Positions 34,920-46,737 of a stretch of DNA of 64,000 bases are shown piece after piece. How positions within the stretch are numbered: position 1 is the first letter of the stretch; every line of letters begins with the position of its first letter. This DNA is from Ehretia macrophylla (lineage: Eukaryota; Streptophyta; Magnoliopsida; Boraginales; Ehretiaceae), in NCBI GenBank assembly GCA_037974665.1, contig CM075769.1, forward strand, positions 82,155,190 to 82,219,189, read 5' to 3'. Under the pieces are notes generated by a model, which was not told the DNA's origin, did not search any database, and saw only the letters and a program-made list of their open reading frames with translations. Position numbers and translations under genes: made by a program.

Positions 34920-35477
34920 GTCATGTTGGGGGTAGAATTCCTTTTTGTGTTAACGGTTCACAGTCCCAGTCTAGAGAGATGGCCCATTCAGAAGGCCCAA
35001 TGGGCTTAACGACAACCCATCCTCTTCAACAAAGCATCATCCTCGCAAGACGTGATATCGACGCATTGTAGGGCCCTCTAATGTCCCGCGAGTAAGGTTG
35101 TCGTCCTTTTAACAGCTCACGACGTACGATCCCGGACGGAAAAACAGAGCTTAATAAGAAAAGTGGAACGAAACTGATGAAAACGTTCGATTTTGGGCTC
35201 CAAAAAGGGCAAAGCAAGCGAGCTTGCTGCCCCTGTCATAGAGCTCTCGGAGAGCTTTCCAACGGTATGCTGTGCGCCGCGTAACTCCTTATAGATCAAA
35301 AGTTATGGGTACCGGTGCAACGGAGACTTGGTCACAAGCCCTACACCCTCGGTTTGCGGGCCCAGCCTCCACGTGAAGCGAAGTTCTCTTGCCCAAGGTG
35401 CCGTGGGATTCGATAATCAAAATGTGGTGGATAAAGTATCTTGGCAACCCTAACCGGAGGAAAAAAAATTGAAAAGG

Positions 35478-35596
35478 GGAGTGCAACACGTGGACTTCCC
35501 AGGGGGTCAACCATCCTAGTACTTCTCTCGCCCAAGCACGCTTAACTTCGGAGTTCTGATAGGATCCGGTGCATTCGTTCTGGTATGATCGCACCC
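35478..35596 (-). rRNA. 5S ribosomal RNA gene, copy 54
   Basis: Seven differences: nt 117, 106 T>A, 87 G>T (box C), 73 T>A, 36, 21 T>G, 18 C>A. Type A flank. Confidence 0.89.
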
Positions 35597-35689
35597 GTCA
35601 TGTTGGGGGTAGAATTCCTTTTTGTGTTAATAGTTCACAGTCCCCTAGAGAGATGGCCCATTCAGAAGGCCCCATGGGCATAACAACAA

Positions 35690-35723
35690 CCCATCCGCTT
35701 CAACAACCCATCCGCTTCAACAA
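35690..35723. repeat. 17-bp tandem duplication in spacer
   Basis: CCCATCCGCTTCAACAA occurs twice in a row (35690-35706 and 35707-35723), where other units have one copy. With a 4-bp loss nearby (CCCCTAGAG at about 35642) it explains the 690-bp unit. Confidence 0.9.
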
Positions 35724-36167
35724 TACAGCATCCTCGCAAGACGTGATATCGACGCATTGTAGGGCCCTGTAATGTCCCGAGAGTAAGGTTATCGTCCTTT
35801 TAACAGCTCATGACGTAAGATCCCAGACGGAAAAACAGAGCTTAATAACAAAAGTGGCACGAAACTGATGAAAACGTTCGATTTAGGCTCCAAAAAGGGC
35901 ACAGCGAGCAAGCTTGCTGCCCGCGTCGTAGAACTCTCGTAGTGCTTTCCAACGGTATGCTGTCCGCCGCGTAACTCCTTATGGATCAAAAGTTATGGGC
36001 ACCGGAGCGACGGATGCTTGGTCACAAGCCCTACACCCTCAATTTGTGGGCCCAGCATCCACGAGAAGCGAAATTGTCTTGCCCAAGATGCCGTGGGATT
36101 CAATAATAGAAACGTGGTGGATAAACTATCTTGGCAACCCTAACCGGAGGAAAAAAAATTGAAAAGG

Positions 36168-36286
36168 GGAGTGCAACACGAGGACTTCCCAGGGCGTCAC
36201 CCATCCTAGAACTACTCTTGCCCAAGCACGCTTAACATTGGAGTTCTGATGGGATTCGGTGCATCAGTGCTGGGATGATCGCACCC
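36168..36286 (-). rRNA. 5S ribosomal RNA gene, copy 55 (diverged)
   Basis: Nine differences: nt 117, 92 C>G, 77, 68, 50 A>T, 48, 31, 22, 13 A>C. Flank GGGGGAAAAATTC is a variant without an EcoRI site. Confidence 0.87.
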
Positions 36287-36845
36287 GTCATGTTGGGGGA
36301 AAAATTCATTTTTGTGTTAACGATTCACAGTCCCAGCCTAGAGAGATGGCCCATTGAGAAGGCCCAATGGGTTTAACAACAACCCATCCTCTTCAACAAC
36401 GCAGGTTCCTCGCAAGACGTGATATCGACACATTGTAGGGCCCTCTAATGTCCCACGAGTGAGGTTGTCGTCCTTTTAACAGCTCATAACGTACGATCCG
36501 GGAAGCAAAAACAGAGCAAAATCATAAAAGTGGCCCGAAACTGGTGAAAACGTTCGATTTTGGGCACCAAAAAAGGGCCCTGCAAGTAAGTTGGCTCCCT
36601 CCGTCGTAGAGCTCTCGGAGAGCTTTGCAACGGTATGCTGTGCGCTGCGTAACTCCTTACGGATCAAAAGTTATGGGCACCGGATCGATGGAGACTAGGT
36701 CACAAGCCCTACGCCGTCGGTTTGCGGGCCCAGCCTCCACTTGAAGCGAAGTTGTCTTGCCCAAGGTGCCGTGGGATTCGATTAAAGAAATGTGGTGGAT
36801 AAAGTATCTTGGCAACCCTAACCGGAGCAAAAAAAATTGAAAAGG

Positions 36846-36964
36846 GGGGTGCAACACGGGGACGTCGCAAGGGGTCACCCATCCTAGTACTACTCTCGCC
36901 CAAGCACGCTTAACTTCGGCGTTATGATGGGATCTGGTGCGTTAGTGCTGGTATGATCGCACCC
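36846..36964 (-). rRNA. 5S ribosomal RNA gene, copy 56
   Basis: Eight differences: nt 106 T>C, 101, 98 G>C, 95, 45 T>G, 41 G>T, 30, 24 T>C. Box A and IE intact. Type A flank. The nt 24 change recurs in copy 59. Confidence 0.89.
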
Positions 36965-37524
36965 GTCATGTTGGGGGTAGAATTCCTTTTTGTGTTAACG
37001 GTTCACAGTCCCAACTTAGAGAGATGGCCCATTCAGAAGGCCAAATGGGCTTAACGATAACCCATCCGCTTTAACAACACAGCTTCCTCGCAAGACGTGA
37101 TATCGTCTCGTTGTATGGCCCTCTAATGTCCAGCGAGTAAGGTTGTCGTGCTTTTAACAGCTCACGATGTACGATCCGGGACGGAAAAACTGGGCAAAAT
37201 TAGAAAAGTGGCCCAAAACTGGTGAAAACGTTCGATTTTGGGCTCCAAAAAAGAGCCCAGCAAACAAGCTGGCTGCCTTCGTCGTAGAGCTCTCGGAGAG
37301 CTTTTCAACGGTATGCTGTGCGCCGCGTAACTCCTTACGGATCAAAAGTTATGGGTACCGGAGCGACAGAGACTTGGTCACAAGCCCTACGCCATCGGTT
37401 TGCGTGCCCAACCTCCACATGAAGCGAAGTTGTCTTGCCCAAGGTGCCGTGGGATTCGATAATAGAAATGTGGTGGATAAAGTATCTTGGCAACCCTAAC
37501 CGTAGGAAAAAAAAATTGAAAATG

Positions 37525-37643
37525 GGGGTGCAACACGAGGACTTCTCAGGGGGTCACCCATCCTACTACTACTCTCGCCCAAGCACGATTAACTTCGTAG
37601 TTATGATGGGATGAGGTGCATTAGTGCTGGTATGTTCGCACCC
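37525..37643 (-). rRNA. 5S ribosomal RNA gene, copy 57
   Basis: Eight differences: nt 98, 78 C>G, 56 G>T (box A), 46, 41, 31 G>C, 30 G>T, 9 T>A. BamHI site lost. Type A flank with GGTGGTAG. Confidence 0.88.
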
Positions 37644-38202
37644 GTCATGTTGGTGGTAGAATTCCTTTTTGTGCTATCGGTTCACAGTCCCATCCTAGAG
37701 AGATGGCCCATTTAGAAGGCCCAATGGGTTTAACAACAACCCATCCGCTTTAACAACGCAGCATCCTCGCAAGATGTGATATCGACATATTTTAGGTCCC
37801 TCTAATGTCCCGCTAGTAAGGTTGTCGTCCTTTTAACAACTCACGACGTACGATCCGGGATGAAAAAACAGTGCTTAATAAGAAAAATGAGACAAAACTG
37901 ATGAAAACGTTCGATTTTGGACTCCAAAAAGGGCATAGCGAGTAGACTCGCTGCCCCCGTCGTAGAGCTCTCGGAGTGCTTTCCAACGGTATGCTTTGCG
38001 CCGCGTAAGTCCTTACGGATCAAAAGTTATGGGCATCGGAGCGACGGAGACGTTGTCACAAGCCCTACGCCCTCGGTTTGCGGGCCCAGCCTCCACGTGA
38101 AGTGAAGTTGTCTTGCCCAAGGTGTCGTGGGATTCGATAAAAGAAATGTGGTGGATAAAGTATCTTGGGAACCCTAACCGAAGGAAAATAAAATAGAAAA
38201 GG

Positions 38203-38322
38203 GGGGTGCAACACGAGGACTTCCCAAGGGGTTACCCATCTTAGTATTACTCTCACCCAAGCACGATTAACTTTGGAGTTCTGATGGGATCCGGTGCATT
38301 AGTGCAGGTATGATCGCAACCC
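38203..38322 (-). rRNA. 5S ribosomal RNA gene, copy 58 (120 nt, one-base insertion)
   Basis: Eight substitutions (nt 95, 89, 81, 75, 67, 56 G>T, 48, 16 A>T) plus one extra T next to nt 4, which would disturb the 5' strand of the terminal helix. Type B flank. Confidence 0.86.
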
Positions 38323-38881
38323 GTCATGTTGATAGCACAATTCTTTTATGTGTTAACGGTTCATAGTCCCAGCCTAGAGAGATGGCCAATTCAGAAGGCC
38401 TAATGGGCTTAACGACAACCCATCCGCTTCAACAGCGCAGCATCCTCGCAAGACAAGATATCGACGCGTTGTAGGGCCCTCTAATGTCCCGCGAGTAAGG
38501 TTGTCGTCCTTTTAACAACTCACGACGTACGACCCGGGATGGAAAAACATAGCAAACCTAGAAAAGTGGCCCGAAACTGATGAAAACATTCAGTTTTGGG
38601 CTCCAAAAAAGTGCCCAGCAAGAAAGCTGGCTGCCTCCGTCGTAGAGCTCTCGGAGAGCTTCCCAACGGTATGCTGTGCGCCACGTAACTCCTTACGAAT
38701 AAAAAGTTATGTGAACCGGAGCGACGGAGACCTGGTCACAAGCCCTACGCCCTCGGTTTGCAGGCCCATCCTCCACGTGAAGCGAAGTTGTCTTGCCCAA
38801 GGTGCTGTGGGATTCGATAATAGAAATGTGGTGGATAAAGTATCTTGGCAACCCTAACCGGAGGAAAAAAAATTGAAAAAG

Positions 38882-38999
38882 GGAGTGCAACACGAGGACT
38901 TCCCAGGGGGCACCCATCCTAGTACTACTCTCGCCCAAGCACGCTTAACTTCGGAGTTCTGATGGGATCCGGTGCGTTAGTGCTGGTATGATAGCACCC
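38882..38999 (-). rRNA. 5S ribosomal RNA gene, copy 59 (118 nt, one-base deletion)
   Basis: One base (A, nt 90) is missing from the centre of box C; other changes are nt 117, 24 T>C and 7 G>T. Close sister of copy 60 in gene, flank and spacer (both spacers read CAGCAAGAAAGCTGGCTGCC). Confidence 0.9.
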
Positions 39000-39557
39000 G
39001 TCATGTTGGGGGTAGAATTCATTTTTGTGTTAACGGTTCACAGTCCCAACTTAGAGAGATGGCCCATTCAGAAGGCCCAATGGGCTTAACAACAACCCAT
39101 CTACTTCAACAACGCAGCATCCTCGCAAGACGTGATATCGACGCATTGTAGGGCACTTTAATGTCCCGCGGGTAAGGTTGTCGTCCTTTTAACAGCTGAC
39201 GAAGTACGATCCGGGACGGAAAAACATAGCAAAAGTAGAAAAGTGGCCCGAAACTGATGAAACGTTCGATTTTGGGTTCCAAAAAAGTGCCCAGCAAGAA
39301 AGCTGGCTGCCCCCGTCGTAGAGCTCTCGGAGAGCTTCCCAACGGTATGCTGTGCACCACGTAACTCTTTACGGATAAAAAGTTATGGGAACCGGAGCGA
39401 CGGAGACCTGGTCACAAGCCCTATGCCCTCGGTTTGCAGGCCCATCCTCCACGTGAAGCGAAGTTGTCTTGCCCAAGGTGCTGTGGGATTCGAGAATAGA
39501 AATGTGGTGGATAAAGTATCTTGGCAACCGTAACCGAAGGAAAAAAAATTGAAAAAG

Positions 39558-39675
39558 GGAGTGCAACACGAGGACTTCCCAAGGGTCACCCATCCTAGTA
39601 CTACACTCGCCCAAGCACGTTTAACTTCGGAGTTCTGATGGGATCCGGTGCATTAGTGCTGGTATGATAGCACCC
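39558..39675 (-). rRNA. 5S ribosomal RNA gene, copy 60 (118 nt, one-base deletion)
   Basis: One C is missing from the nt 91-95 run in box C; further changes are nt 117, 95, 71 A>T, 56 and 7 G>T. The deletion differs from that of copy 59, so it arose after the two units separated. Type A flank. Confidence 0.89.
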
Positions 39676-40232
39676 GTCATGTTGCGGGTAGAATTCATTT
39701 TTGTGTTAACGGTTCACAGTCCCAACTTAGAGAGATAGCCCATTCAGAAGGCCCAATGGGCTTCACAGCAACCCATCCGCTTCAACAACACAGCATCCTC
39801 GCAAGACGTGATATCGACGCATTGTAGGGCCCTCTAATGTCCAACGAGTAAGGTTGTCATCCATTTAACAGATCACGACATACGATCCGGGACAGAAAAA
39901 CAGGGCTTAATAAGAAAAGTGGCCCAAAACTGATGAAAATGTTCGATTTTGGCCTCCAAAAAGGGCACAGTGAGCAAGCTTACTGCCCCCATCGTAGAGC
40001 TCTCGAAGAGCTTTCCAATGGTATGTTGTGCGCTACTAACTCCTTATGGATCAAAAGTTATGGGCACCGGAGATACGGAGACCTGGTCACAAGCCCTACG
40101 CCATCGGTTTGCCGGCGCAGCCTCCACGTTAAGCGAAGTTGTCTTACCCAAGGTGCCGTGGGATTCGATAATTGAAATGTGGTGGATAAAGTACCATGGC
40201 AACCCTAATCGGAGGAAAAAAAATTGAAATGG

Positions 40233-40351
40233 GGGGTGCAACACAAGGACTTCCCAGGGGGTCACCCATCCTAGTACTACTCTCGCACAAGCACGCTTAA
40301 CTTTGGAGTTCTGATGGGATCCGGTGCATTAGTGCTGGTATGATCGGACTC
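40233..40351 (-). rRNA. 5S ribosomal RNA gene, copy 61
   Basis: Five differences: nt 107, 65 G>T, 48, 5 G>C, 2 G>A. Internal boxes are intact but two of the first five bases are changed. Last unit before type B dominates; flank ATGGTGGGGGAGG. Confidence 0.91.
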
Positions 40352-40909
40352 GTCATGGTGGGGGAGGAATTCCTTTTTGTGTTATCGGGTCATAGTCCCA
40401 GCCTGGAGAGGTGGCCCATTCAGAAGGCCCAATGGGCTCAACAACAACCCATCAGCTTCAACAACGCGGCATCCTCGCAAGACGTGATATCGACGCATTG
40501 TAGGGCCCTCTAATGTCCTGCGAGTAGGGTTGTCATCCTTTTAACAGCTCACGACGTACGATCCGGGACGGAATAACAGAGCAAAAATAGAAAAGTGGCC
40601 CGAAACTAATGAAAATGTTCGATTTTGGGCTCCAACAAGGGCACAACGTGCAAGCTAGCTGCCCCCGTCGAAGATCTCTCGGAGAGCATTGCAACGGTAT
40701 GCTGTGCGCCGCGTAATTCCTTACAGATCAAAAGTTATGAGCACCGGGGTGACGGAGACCAGGTCACAAGCCCTACGCCCTCGATTTGCTGGCCCAGCCT
40801 CCACGTGAAGCGAAGTTGTCTTGCCCAAGGTGTCGTGGGATTCGATAATAGAAATGTGGTGGATAAAGTATCTTGGCAACCCTAACGGGAGCAAAAAAAA
40901 TTGAAAATG

Positions 40910-41028
40910 GGAGTGCAACACGAGGGCCTCCCAGGAGGTCACCTATCCTAGAACTACTCTCGCCCCAGCACGCTTAACTTTGGAGTTCTGATGGAATCCG
41001 GTGCATTAGTGCTGGTATGATCGCACCC
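40910..41028 (-). rRNA. 5S ribosomal RNA gene, copy 62 (diverged)
   Basis: Nine differences: nt 117, 103, 101, 93, 85, 77, 63 T>G, 48, 34. Type B flank; the type B-dominated stretch begins here. Confidence 0.87.
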
Positions 41029-41114
41029 GTGATGTTGATGGCACAATTCCTTTATGTGTTAACGGTTCACAGTCCTAGCCTAGATAGATGACCCATTCAG
41101 AAGGCCCAATGGGC

Positions 41115-41130
41115 TTAACAACACAACATC
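41115..41130. other. Spacer deletion, about 21 bp
   Basis: TTAACAACA is joined to CAACATC, dropping the ACCCATCCGCTTCAACAAC segment found in other units. This gives the 656-bp spacing between copies 62 and 63. Confidence 0.8.
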
Positions 41131-41565
41131 ATCGCAAGACGTGATATCGACGTGTTGTAGGGCTCTCTAATGTCCCGTGAGTAAGGTTTTCGTCCTTTTA
41201 ACAGCTCACGATGTACGATCCGGGAGGGAAAAACAGGACAAAATAAGAAAAGTGGCCCGAAACTGATAGAAATGTTTGATTTTGGGCTCCAAAAAGGGCA
41301 CAGCAAGCAAGCTGGCTGCCCCCGTTGTTGAGCTCTCGGAGAGCTTTCCAACGGTATGCTGTGCGCCGCGTAACTCCTTACGGATCAAAAGTTATGGGCA
41401 CCGGAGCAACGGAGACCTGGTCACAAGCCCCACGCCCTCGGTTTGCAGGCCCAGCCTCCACGTGAAGCGAAGTTGCCTTGCCCAAGGTGCCGTGGGATTC
41501 GATAATAGAAATGTGGTAGATAAAGTATCATGTTAACCCTAACCGGAGGCAAAAAATTGAAAAGG

Positions 41566-41684
41566 GGAGTGCAACACGAGGACTTCCCAGGGGGTCACTG
41601 ATCCTAGTACTACTCTCGCCCAATCACGCTTAACTTTGGAGTTCTGATGGGATCCGGTGCATTTGTGCTGGTATGATAGTACCC
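41566..41684 (-). rRNA. 5S ribosomal RNA gene, copy 63
   Basis: Eight differences: nt 117, 86 G>A and 85 G>C (box C), 61 C>A (box A), 48, 21, 7, 5. Type B flank. Confidence 0.88.
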
Positions 41685-42242
41685 GTCATGTTGATGGCAC
41701 AATTCCTTTATGTGTTAACGGTTCACAGTCACAGCCTTGAGAGATGGCCCATTCAGAAAGCCCAATGGGCTTAACAACAACCCATCCGCTTCAACAACGT
41801 AGCATCCTCATAAGACGTGATATCGACGCATTATAGGGCCCTCTAATGTCCCGTGAGTAAGGTTGTCATCCTTTTAACAGCTCACGACGTACGATCCGGG
41901 ATGAAAAACCAGAGCAAAATCAGAAAAGTTGCCCGAAACTGATAAAAACGTTCGAGTTTGGGCTCCAAAAAGGGCACAGCGAGCAAGCTTGCTGCCCCCG
42001 TGGTAGAGCTCTCGAAAAGATTTCCAACAGTATGCTGTGTGCTGTATAACTCCTTACGGATCAAAAGTTATGGGCACTGGAGGGACGGAAACCTGGTCAC
42101 AAGCCCTACGCCCTCGGTTTACGGGCCCAGCCTCCACTTGAAGCGAAGTTGACTTGCCCAAGGTGCCGTGGGATTCGATAAAAGAAATATGGTGGATAAA
42201 GTATCTTGGCAACCCTTATAGGAGCAAAAAAAATTGAAAACG

Positions 42243-42361
42243 GGGGTGCAACACGAGGACTTCCCAAGGGGTCACCTATCCTAGTACTACTCTCGCCCAA
42301 GCACGCTTAACTTCGGAGTTCTGATGAGATCCGGTGCATTAGTGCTGGTATGAGCGCACCC
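42243..42361 (-). rRNA. 5S ribosomal RNA gene, copy 64
   Basis: Four differences: nt 95, 85 (box C), 35, 8 A>C. Type B flank, duplicated upstream (next entry); the gene-proximal copy reads CAAATAAAGG at -30 to -21. Confidence 0.92.
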
Positions 42362-42372
42362 GTCATGTTGAG

Positions 42373-42498
42373 GGCACAATTCCTTTATTTGTTAACGGTT
42401 CACACTCCCAGCCTAGAGAGATGGCCTATTCAGATGGCACAATTCCTTTATGTGTTAACGGTTCACAGTCCCAGCCTAGAGAGATGGCCTATTCAGAT
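42373..42498 (-). repeat. 63-bp tandem duplication of the upstream promoter region
   Basis: The segment from GGCACAATTCC to ATTCAGAT occurs twice (42373-42435 and 42436-42498) with few differences. It starts within the -12 region of copy 64 and includes its TATA-like box, so that gene has two potential TATA-like elements 63 bp apart. It explains the 740-bp spacing. Confidence 0.9.
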
Positions 42499-42982
42499 GT
42501 CCCAATGGGCTAAACGATAACCCATCCGCTTCAACAACCCATCATCCTCGCAAGACGAGATATCGACGCGCTGTAAGGCCCTCTAATTTCCTGCGAGTAA
42601 GGTTGTCGTCCTTTTAACAACTCACGACGTACGATACGGTACGGAAAGACAGAGCAAAATTAGAAAAATGGCCCGAAACTGTTGAAAACAATTGATTTTG
42701 TTCTCCAAGAAGGGCACAACAAGTAAGCTGGCGGCCCCCGTCGTAGAGCTCTCGAAGAGCTTTCCAACGGTATGTTATGCGCCGCGTAACTCCTTACGGA
42801 TCAAAAGTTACGGGCACCAAAGCGATGTAGACCAGGTCACAAGCCCTACGGCCTGGGTTTGCTGTCCCGGCCTTTACATGAAGCGAAGTTGACTTGCCCA
42901 AGGTGCCGTGGGATTCGATAATAGAAATGGGGTGGATAAAGTATCTTGGCAACCCTAATCGAAGCAAAAAAAATTGAAAATG

Positions 42983-43101
42983 GGGGTGCAACACGAGGAC
43001 TTCCCAGGGGGTCACCTATCCTATTACTACTCTCGCCCAAGCACGCTTAACTTCGTAGTTCTGATGGGATCCGATGCATTAGTGCTGGTATGACCACACC
43101 C
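42983..43101 (-). rRNA. 5S ribosomal RNA gene, copy 65
   Basis: Six differences: nt 85 (box C), 78 C>A, 46, 28, 8 A>G, 6 C>T. Clean type B flank. Confidence 0.91.
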
Positions 43102-43131
43102 GTCATGTTGAGGGCACAATTCCTTTATGTG
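43102..43131 (-). promoter_or_regulatory. Upstream promoter, type B example (copy 65)
   Basis: Gene-sense bases -28 to -22 read CATAAAG, -14/-13 are GC and -1 is C. This matches the position of the TATA-like box and approximates the GC element described for plant 5S genes better than type A does. Its activity is inferred. Confidence 0.68.
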
Positions 43132-43535
43132 TTAACGGTTCACAGTCCCAGCTTAGACAGATGACCCATTCAGAAGGCCCAATGGGCTTAATGACAACCC
43201 ATCCTCTCCAACAACCCAGCATCCTCGCAAGACGAGATATCGACACATTGTAGGGTCCTCTAATGTCATGCGAGTAAGGTTGTCAGCCTTTTAACCGCTC
43301 ACGACGTATGATCCGGGACGGAAAAACATAGCTAAATTAGAAAAGTGGCCTGAAACTGAGGAAAACATTATATTTTGTTCTCCAAAAAGGGCAAAGCTAG
43401 CAAGCTGGCTGCCCCCGTCGTAGAGCTCTCGGAGAGCTTTCCAACGGTATGATGTGCGACGCGTAACCCCTTACGGATCAAAAGTTATGGGCCCCAGAGC
43501 GAAGAAGACCTGGTCACAAGCCTTACGCCCTCGGT

Positions 43536-43552
43536 TTGCAGGCCCAAAGGTG
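43536..43552. other. Spacer deletion, about 31 bp
   Basis: GGCCCA is joined to AAGGTGCC, removing the GCCTCCACGTGAAGCGAAG region of the normal spacer. GCCCA is present at both ends, suggesting microhomology. It gives the 646-bp spacing. Confidence 0.82.
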
Positions 43553-43628
43553 CCGTGGGATTCAATAATAGAAATGTGGTGGATAAAGTATCTTGGCAAC
43601 CATAACTGGAGGAAAAAAAATTGAAAGC

Positions 43629-43747
43629 AGGGTGCAACCCGACGACTTCCCAAGGGATCACCCATCCTAGTACTACTCTCGCCCAAGCACGCTTAACTTC
43701 GGAGTTCTGATGGGATATGGTGCATTAGTGCTAGTATGATCGCACCC
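43629..43747 (-). rRNA. 5S ribosomal RNA gene, copy 66
   Basis: Eight differences: nt 119, 109 T>G, 105 C>G, 95, 91, 31 G>T, 30, 15. First terminator run is TTT and the BamHI site is lost. Type B flank with CATATAAAGG, the most TATA-like of all. Confidence 0.88.
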
Positions 43748-44297
43748 GTCATGTTGAGGGCACAATTCCTTTATATGTTAACGGTTCACAGTCCCAGCCT
43801 AGAGAGATGGCCCATTCAGAAGGCCCAATGGGCTTAACAACAACCCATCCGCTTCAACAACCTAGCATCCTCGCAAGACGACATATCGACGCGTTGTAGT
43901 GCCCTCTAATGTCCCGCGAGTAAGGTTGTCATCCTTTTAACAGCTCATGACATACGATACGGGACGGATAGACAGAGCAAAATTAGAAAAATGGCCCAAA
44001 ACTGATGAAAACATTCGATTTTGTTCTCCAAAAAGGGCAGAGCAAGAAGGCTAGCTACCCCCGTCGTAGAGCTCTCAGAGAGCTTTGTAACGGTATGTTG
44101 TGACTCCTTACGAATCAAAAGTTATGGGCACCGGAGCGACGGAGTCCTGGTCACAAGCCCTACGCCCTTGGTTTGAGGGGCCCATCCTCTAAGTGAAGCG
44201 AAGTTGTCTTGCGCAATGTGCCGTGGGATTCTATAACAGAATTGGGGTGGATAAAGTATCTTGGCAACCCTAATCAAAGGAAAAAAAATTTAAAAGG

Positions 44298-44416
44298 GGG
44301 TTGCAACACGAGGACTTCCCAAGGGGTCACCCATCTTTGTACTACTCTCGCCCAAGAACGCTTAATTTCGGAGTCCTGATGGGATCCGGTGCATTAGTGC
44401 TGGTATAATCGCACCC
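44298..44416 (-). rRNA. 5S ribosomal RNA gene, copy 67
   Basis: Eight differences: nt 116, 95, 81, 79, 60 G>T and 51 G>A (box A), 42, 10. Type B flank. Its 3' spacer lacks 9 bp (CGCCGCGTA) near 44101. Confidence 0.88.
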
Positions 44417-44975
44417 GTCATGTTGATAGCACAATTCCTTTATCTGTTAACAGTTCACAGTCCCAGCCTAGAGAGATGGCCCATTCAAAAGGCCCAATGG
44501 GCTTAACGACAACCCATCCGCTTCAACAACGCAGCATCCTCGCAAGACGTGATATCGACGGGTTGTAGGCCCCACTAATGTCCTGCGAGTAAGGTTGTAG
44601 TCCTTTTAACAACTCACAACGTACGATCCGGGATGGAAAAACAGAGCTTAATAAGAAAAGTAGCCCGAAACTGATGAAAACGTTCCATTTTGGGCTCCAA
44701 AAAGGGGCATAGCGAGCAAGCTGGCTGACCCCGTCGTACAGCTCTCGGAGAGCTTCACAACGGTATGCTGTGCGCCGCGTAACTCCTTACGAATCAAAAG
44801 TTATGGGCACCGGAGCGACGGAGACCTGGTCACAAGCCCTACGCCCTCGGTTTGCGGATCCAGCCTCCACGTGAAGCAAAGTTGTCTTGCCCAAGATGCC
44901 GTGGGATTTTATAATAGAAATGTGGCGGATTAAGTATCTTGTCAACCCTAATTGGAGGAAAAAAAATTGAAAAGG

Positions 44976-45094
44976 GGGGTGCAACACGAGGACTTCCCAG
45001 GGGGTCACCCATCCTAGTACTACTCTCACCCAAGCGCGCATAACTTCGAAGTTCTGATGGGATCCGCTGCATTAGTGTTGGTATGATCGCACCT
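44976..45094 (-). rRNA. 5S ribosomal RNA gene, copy 68
   Basis: Seven differences: nt 67, 59 T>C and 55 A>T (box A), 46, 28 C>G, 17, 1 G>A. Box C intact. Type B flank. Confidence 0.89.
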
Positions 45095-45652
45095 GTCATG
45101 TTGAGGGCACAATTCCTTTATGTGTTAACGGTTCACAGTCCCAACCTAGAGAGATGGCCCATTCAGAAGGCCCAATGGGCTTAACAACAACCCATCCGCT
45201 TCAACAATGCAGCATTCTCGCAAGACGTGATATCGACGAATTGTAGGGCCCTCTAATGTACCACGAGTAAGGTTGTTGTCCTTTTAAAAGCTCACGACGT
45301 ATGATCCGGGACGAAAAAATAGAGCTTAATAAGAAAGGTGGCCTGAAACTGATGAAAACGTTCCATTTTGGGCTCCAAAAAAGGCACAGCGACCAAGCTG
45401 GCTGGCCCCATCATAGAGCTCTCGGAGTGCTTTGCAACTGTATGCTGTGCGCTGCGTAACTCCTTACGGATCAAAAGTTATGGGCACCAGAGCGACGGAG
45501 ACCTGGTCACAAGCCCTACGCCCTCAGTTTGCGGGCCCAGCCTCCACGTGAAGCGAAGTTGTCTTGCGCAAGGTGCCGTGGGATTCGATAATAGAAATGT
45601 GGTGGATTAAGTATCTTGGAAACCCTAACCGGAGGAAAAAAAATTGAAAAAG

Positions 45653-45771
45653 GGGGTGCAACACGAGGACTTCCCAGGGGGCCACCCATCCTACTACTAC
45701 TCTTGCCCAAGCACGCTTAACTTCGGAATTCTGATAGGATCTGGTGCATTAGTACTGGTATGATGGAACCC
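45653..45771 (-). rRNA. 5S ribosomal RNA gene, copy 69 (diverged)
   Basis: Nine differences: nt 90 A>G, 78, 68, 44, 36, 30, 18, 7 G>C, 5 G>T. Flank is type B-like but the TATA-like box is lost (CAAAGAAAGG). Confidence 0.87.
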
Positions 45772-46328
45772 GTCATGTTGAGGGCGCAATCCCTTTCTTT
45801 GTTAATGGTTCATAGTCCTAGCCTAGAGAGATGGCCAATTCAAAAGCCCCAATGGGCTTAACAATAACCCACCCGCTTCAACCACGCATCATCCTCGCAA
45901 GACGTGATATCAACGCGTTGTAGGGCCCTCTAATGTCCCACGAGTAAGGTTGTAGTCCTTTTAACAGCTCACGATGTACGATCCGGACGAAAAAACAGAG
46001 CTTAATAAGAAAAGTGGCCTGAAACTGATGAAAACGTTCGATTTTGGGCTCCAAAAAGGGGCATAGTGAGCAAGCTGGCTGCCCCGTCGTAGAGCTCTCG
46101 GAGTGCTTTGCAGCAGTATGCTGTGCGCCGCGTAACTCCTTACGGATCAAAAGTTATGGGCACCGGAGCGACGGAGACCTAGTCACAAGCTCTACGCCTT
46201 CAGTTTGCGGGCCCAGCCTCCACGTGAAGTGAAGTTTTCTTGCCTAAGGTCCCATGGCATTCGATAACAGAAATGTGGTGGATAAAGTATCTTGGCAACC
46301 CTAACTGGAGGAATAAAAATTGAAAAGG

Positions 46329-46447
46329 GGGATGCAACACGAGGACTTCCCAGGGGGTCACCTATCCTAGTACTACTCTCGCCCAAGCACGCTTAACTTC
46401 GGAGGTCTGATGGGATCCGGTGCATTGGTGCTAGTATGATCACACCC
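46329..46447 (-). rRNA. 5S ribosomal RNA gene, copy 70
   Basis: Six differences: nt 116, 85 (box C), 43 A>C, 21 T>C, 15, 6 C>T. Hybrid flank: CATAAAG with GC and an EcoRI site. The LTR element is inserted in the spacer 296 bp above its 5' end. Confidence 0.91.
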
Positions 46448-46737
46448 GGCATGGTGAGGGCAGAATTCCTTTATGTGTTATTGGTTCACAGTCCCAGCCT
46501 AGAGAGATGGCCCATTCAGAAGGCCCAATGGGCTTAACAACAACCCATCCTCTTCAACAACGCAACATCCTTGCAAGACGTGATATCGACGCGTTGTAGG
46601 GCCTTATAATGTTCTGCAAGTAAGGTCGTCGTCCTTTTAACAACTCACGATGTACGATCCGGGAGGGCAAAACAGAGCAAAAATAGAAAAGTGGCCCGGA
46701 ACTGATGAAAACGTTCGATTTTGGGCTCTAAAAAAGG

